The notes beneath the pieces were generated by a model. That model was not told the origin of the DNA and ran no database searches. It saw nothing but the letters and a program-made list of their open reading frames with translations. A DNA stretch of 64,000 nucleotides from Deinococcus actinosclerus. GTDB lineage: Bacteria; Deinococcota; Deinococci; Deinococcales; Deinococcaceae. Below, piece after piece: positions 63,466-64,000 of this stretch. The stretch is from the NCBI RefSeq assembly GCF_001507665.1, contig NZ_CP013910.1, forward strand, positions 2,107,501 through 2,171,500, written 5' to 3'. How positions within the stretch are numbered: position 1 is the stretch's first letter; every line of letters starts with the position of its first letter. The position numbers and the translations under genes were made by a program.

Positions 63466-64000
63466 GTGACCCTTCACTGGCGGGACCTGACGTCCGCGCG
63501 GCGCACGCGGCTGCCGGCGGTGCGCGGCGCGGTGGCGCGCGAGCGGCTGCTGGCGGCGCTGGACGCCCGCGTGCTTCTCGTGACCGCACCGGCCGGGTAC
63601 GGCAAGACGACGGCGCTGGCAGGCGCGGCGACGGGTCGGCCCGGTCCAGTCGCGTGGCTGACGCTGGACGGCGACGACGCCGATCCGCTGGTGCTGGCGG
63701 CCAGCCTGTCACTGGCGGTGCAGGCGCTGCCCGGGGGCGCGCGGCCCGGGGACGCGCTGGGCGCCGGGGCGTCGCCGCGCCGGGTGGCGGGACTGGTGGC
63801 GGACGTGCTCGACGACTGCGGGGCGCTGCTCGTGCTGGACGAGGCGCAGGTGCTGTCGGGCTCGGCGGGGACGGAGGTGCTGGGCGGGCTGCTCGCGCCG
63901 GGCGAGGGGCGGCTGGCGCTGCTGTCACGCACCGCGCTGGACCTGCCGGAACTGGCGCGGCTGGAGGTCTCGGGGGACGCGGCGCGGCTCTCGGCGGCGG
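63466..64000 (+). CDS. MalT/AfsR-like ATPase regulator, N-terminal part
   Basis: The first 178 codons of a protein cut by the window edge. The start is GTG, read from the -10 box 7 nt upstream. [19 protein letters not shown] is Walker A and [12 protein letters not shown] is Walker B, in the arrangement of STAND ATPases such as MalT and the BTAD/AfsR-like activators. The N-terminus ([20 protein letters not shown]) also fits. The DNA-binding domain would lie beyond the edge. It is divergent from the envelope operon and may control it. Confidence 0.8.
   Translation, partial: MTLHWRDLTSARRTRLPAVRGAVARERLLAALDARVLLVTAPAGYGKTTALAGAATGRPGPVAWLTLDGDDADPLVLAASLSLAVQALPGGARPGDALGAGASPRRVAGLVADVLDDCGALLVLDEAQVLSGSAGTEVLGGLLAPGEGRLALLSRTALDLPELARLEVSGDAARLSAA

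Overview
The window is a stretch of chromosome from a Deinococcus-type bacterium (Deinococcota). This rests on the very high GC content with GC-rich third positions, on a UvsE-type UV endonuclease next to a DUF2256 gene, on two Liv-type transporters, and on at least eighteen genes or small ORFs whose start codon lies 6-8 nt after a TANNNT box, the leaderless arrangement known from Deinococcus. I see no tRNA, rRNA, CRISPR, prophage or transposase gene. All identifications come from reading the translations by eye; no database was searched.

Left part (1-9.3 kb): a minus-strand Liv-type ABC importer (livG, an acyl-CoA synthetase, livH, livM, livK fragment) faces a divergent plus-strand acyl-CoA ligase, followed by rnhB and a MOSC protein. 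8.2-10.9 kb: metY-metX, homocysteine synthesis, under a SAM-I riboswitch with its own promoter. 11-18.8 kb: a metzincin-like lipoprotein, a DnaQ-type exonuclease, a secreted unknown, the DUF2256-uvsE-gntK operon and a GH16 glucanase lipoprotein behind a LacI-like operator.

18.9-21 kb: a DAHP synthase preceded by a 16-residue leader peptide containing six consecutive aromatic residues and a complete three-segment attenuator; this is the most striking regulatory element in the window. 21-27 kb: a circularly permuted ATP-grasp/alpha-E/transglutaminase cassette, a YIP1 membrane protein, era and a Fur-family regulator. 27-38 kb: a decayed GGDEF gene, pfkA, rsmI, a pseudouridine synthase, truB, gatA, scpB, a Sua5/YrdC gene and pilC, mostly housekeeping.

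38-55 kb: a DUF1152 protein, hydrolases, an acyl-CoA dehydrogenase and carboxyltransferase, a P450, and the two halves of a 3-oxoacid CoA-transferase. The CoA-transferase halves are separated by a five-kilobase NAD salvage island (NMN adenylyltransferase with a decayed Nudix domain, nicotinate phosphoribosyltransferase, a NiaP-like transporter, and nadE on the other strand). The carboxyltransferase and the CoA-transferase A promoters carry near-identical TetR-type palindromes, suggesting one acyl-CoA or leucine catabolic regulon. A 136-bp element with terminal inverted repeats exactly fills the gap between two of the NAD genes.

55-64 kb: a complete second Liv transporter (livKHMGF), then a minus-strand envelope operon (acyltransferase, a transglutaminase-like protein broken at a G7 tract, polysaccharide deacetylase) and the start of a MalT/AfsR-like regulator cut by the window edge.
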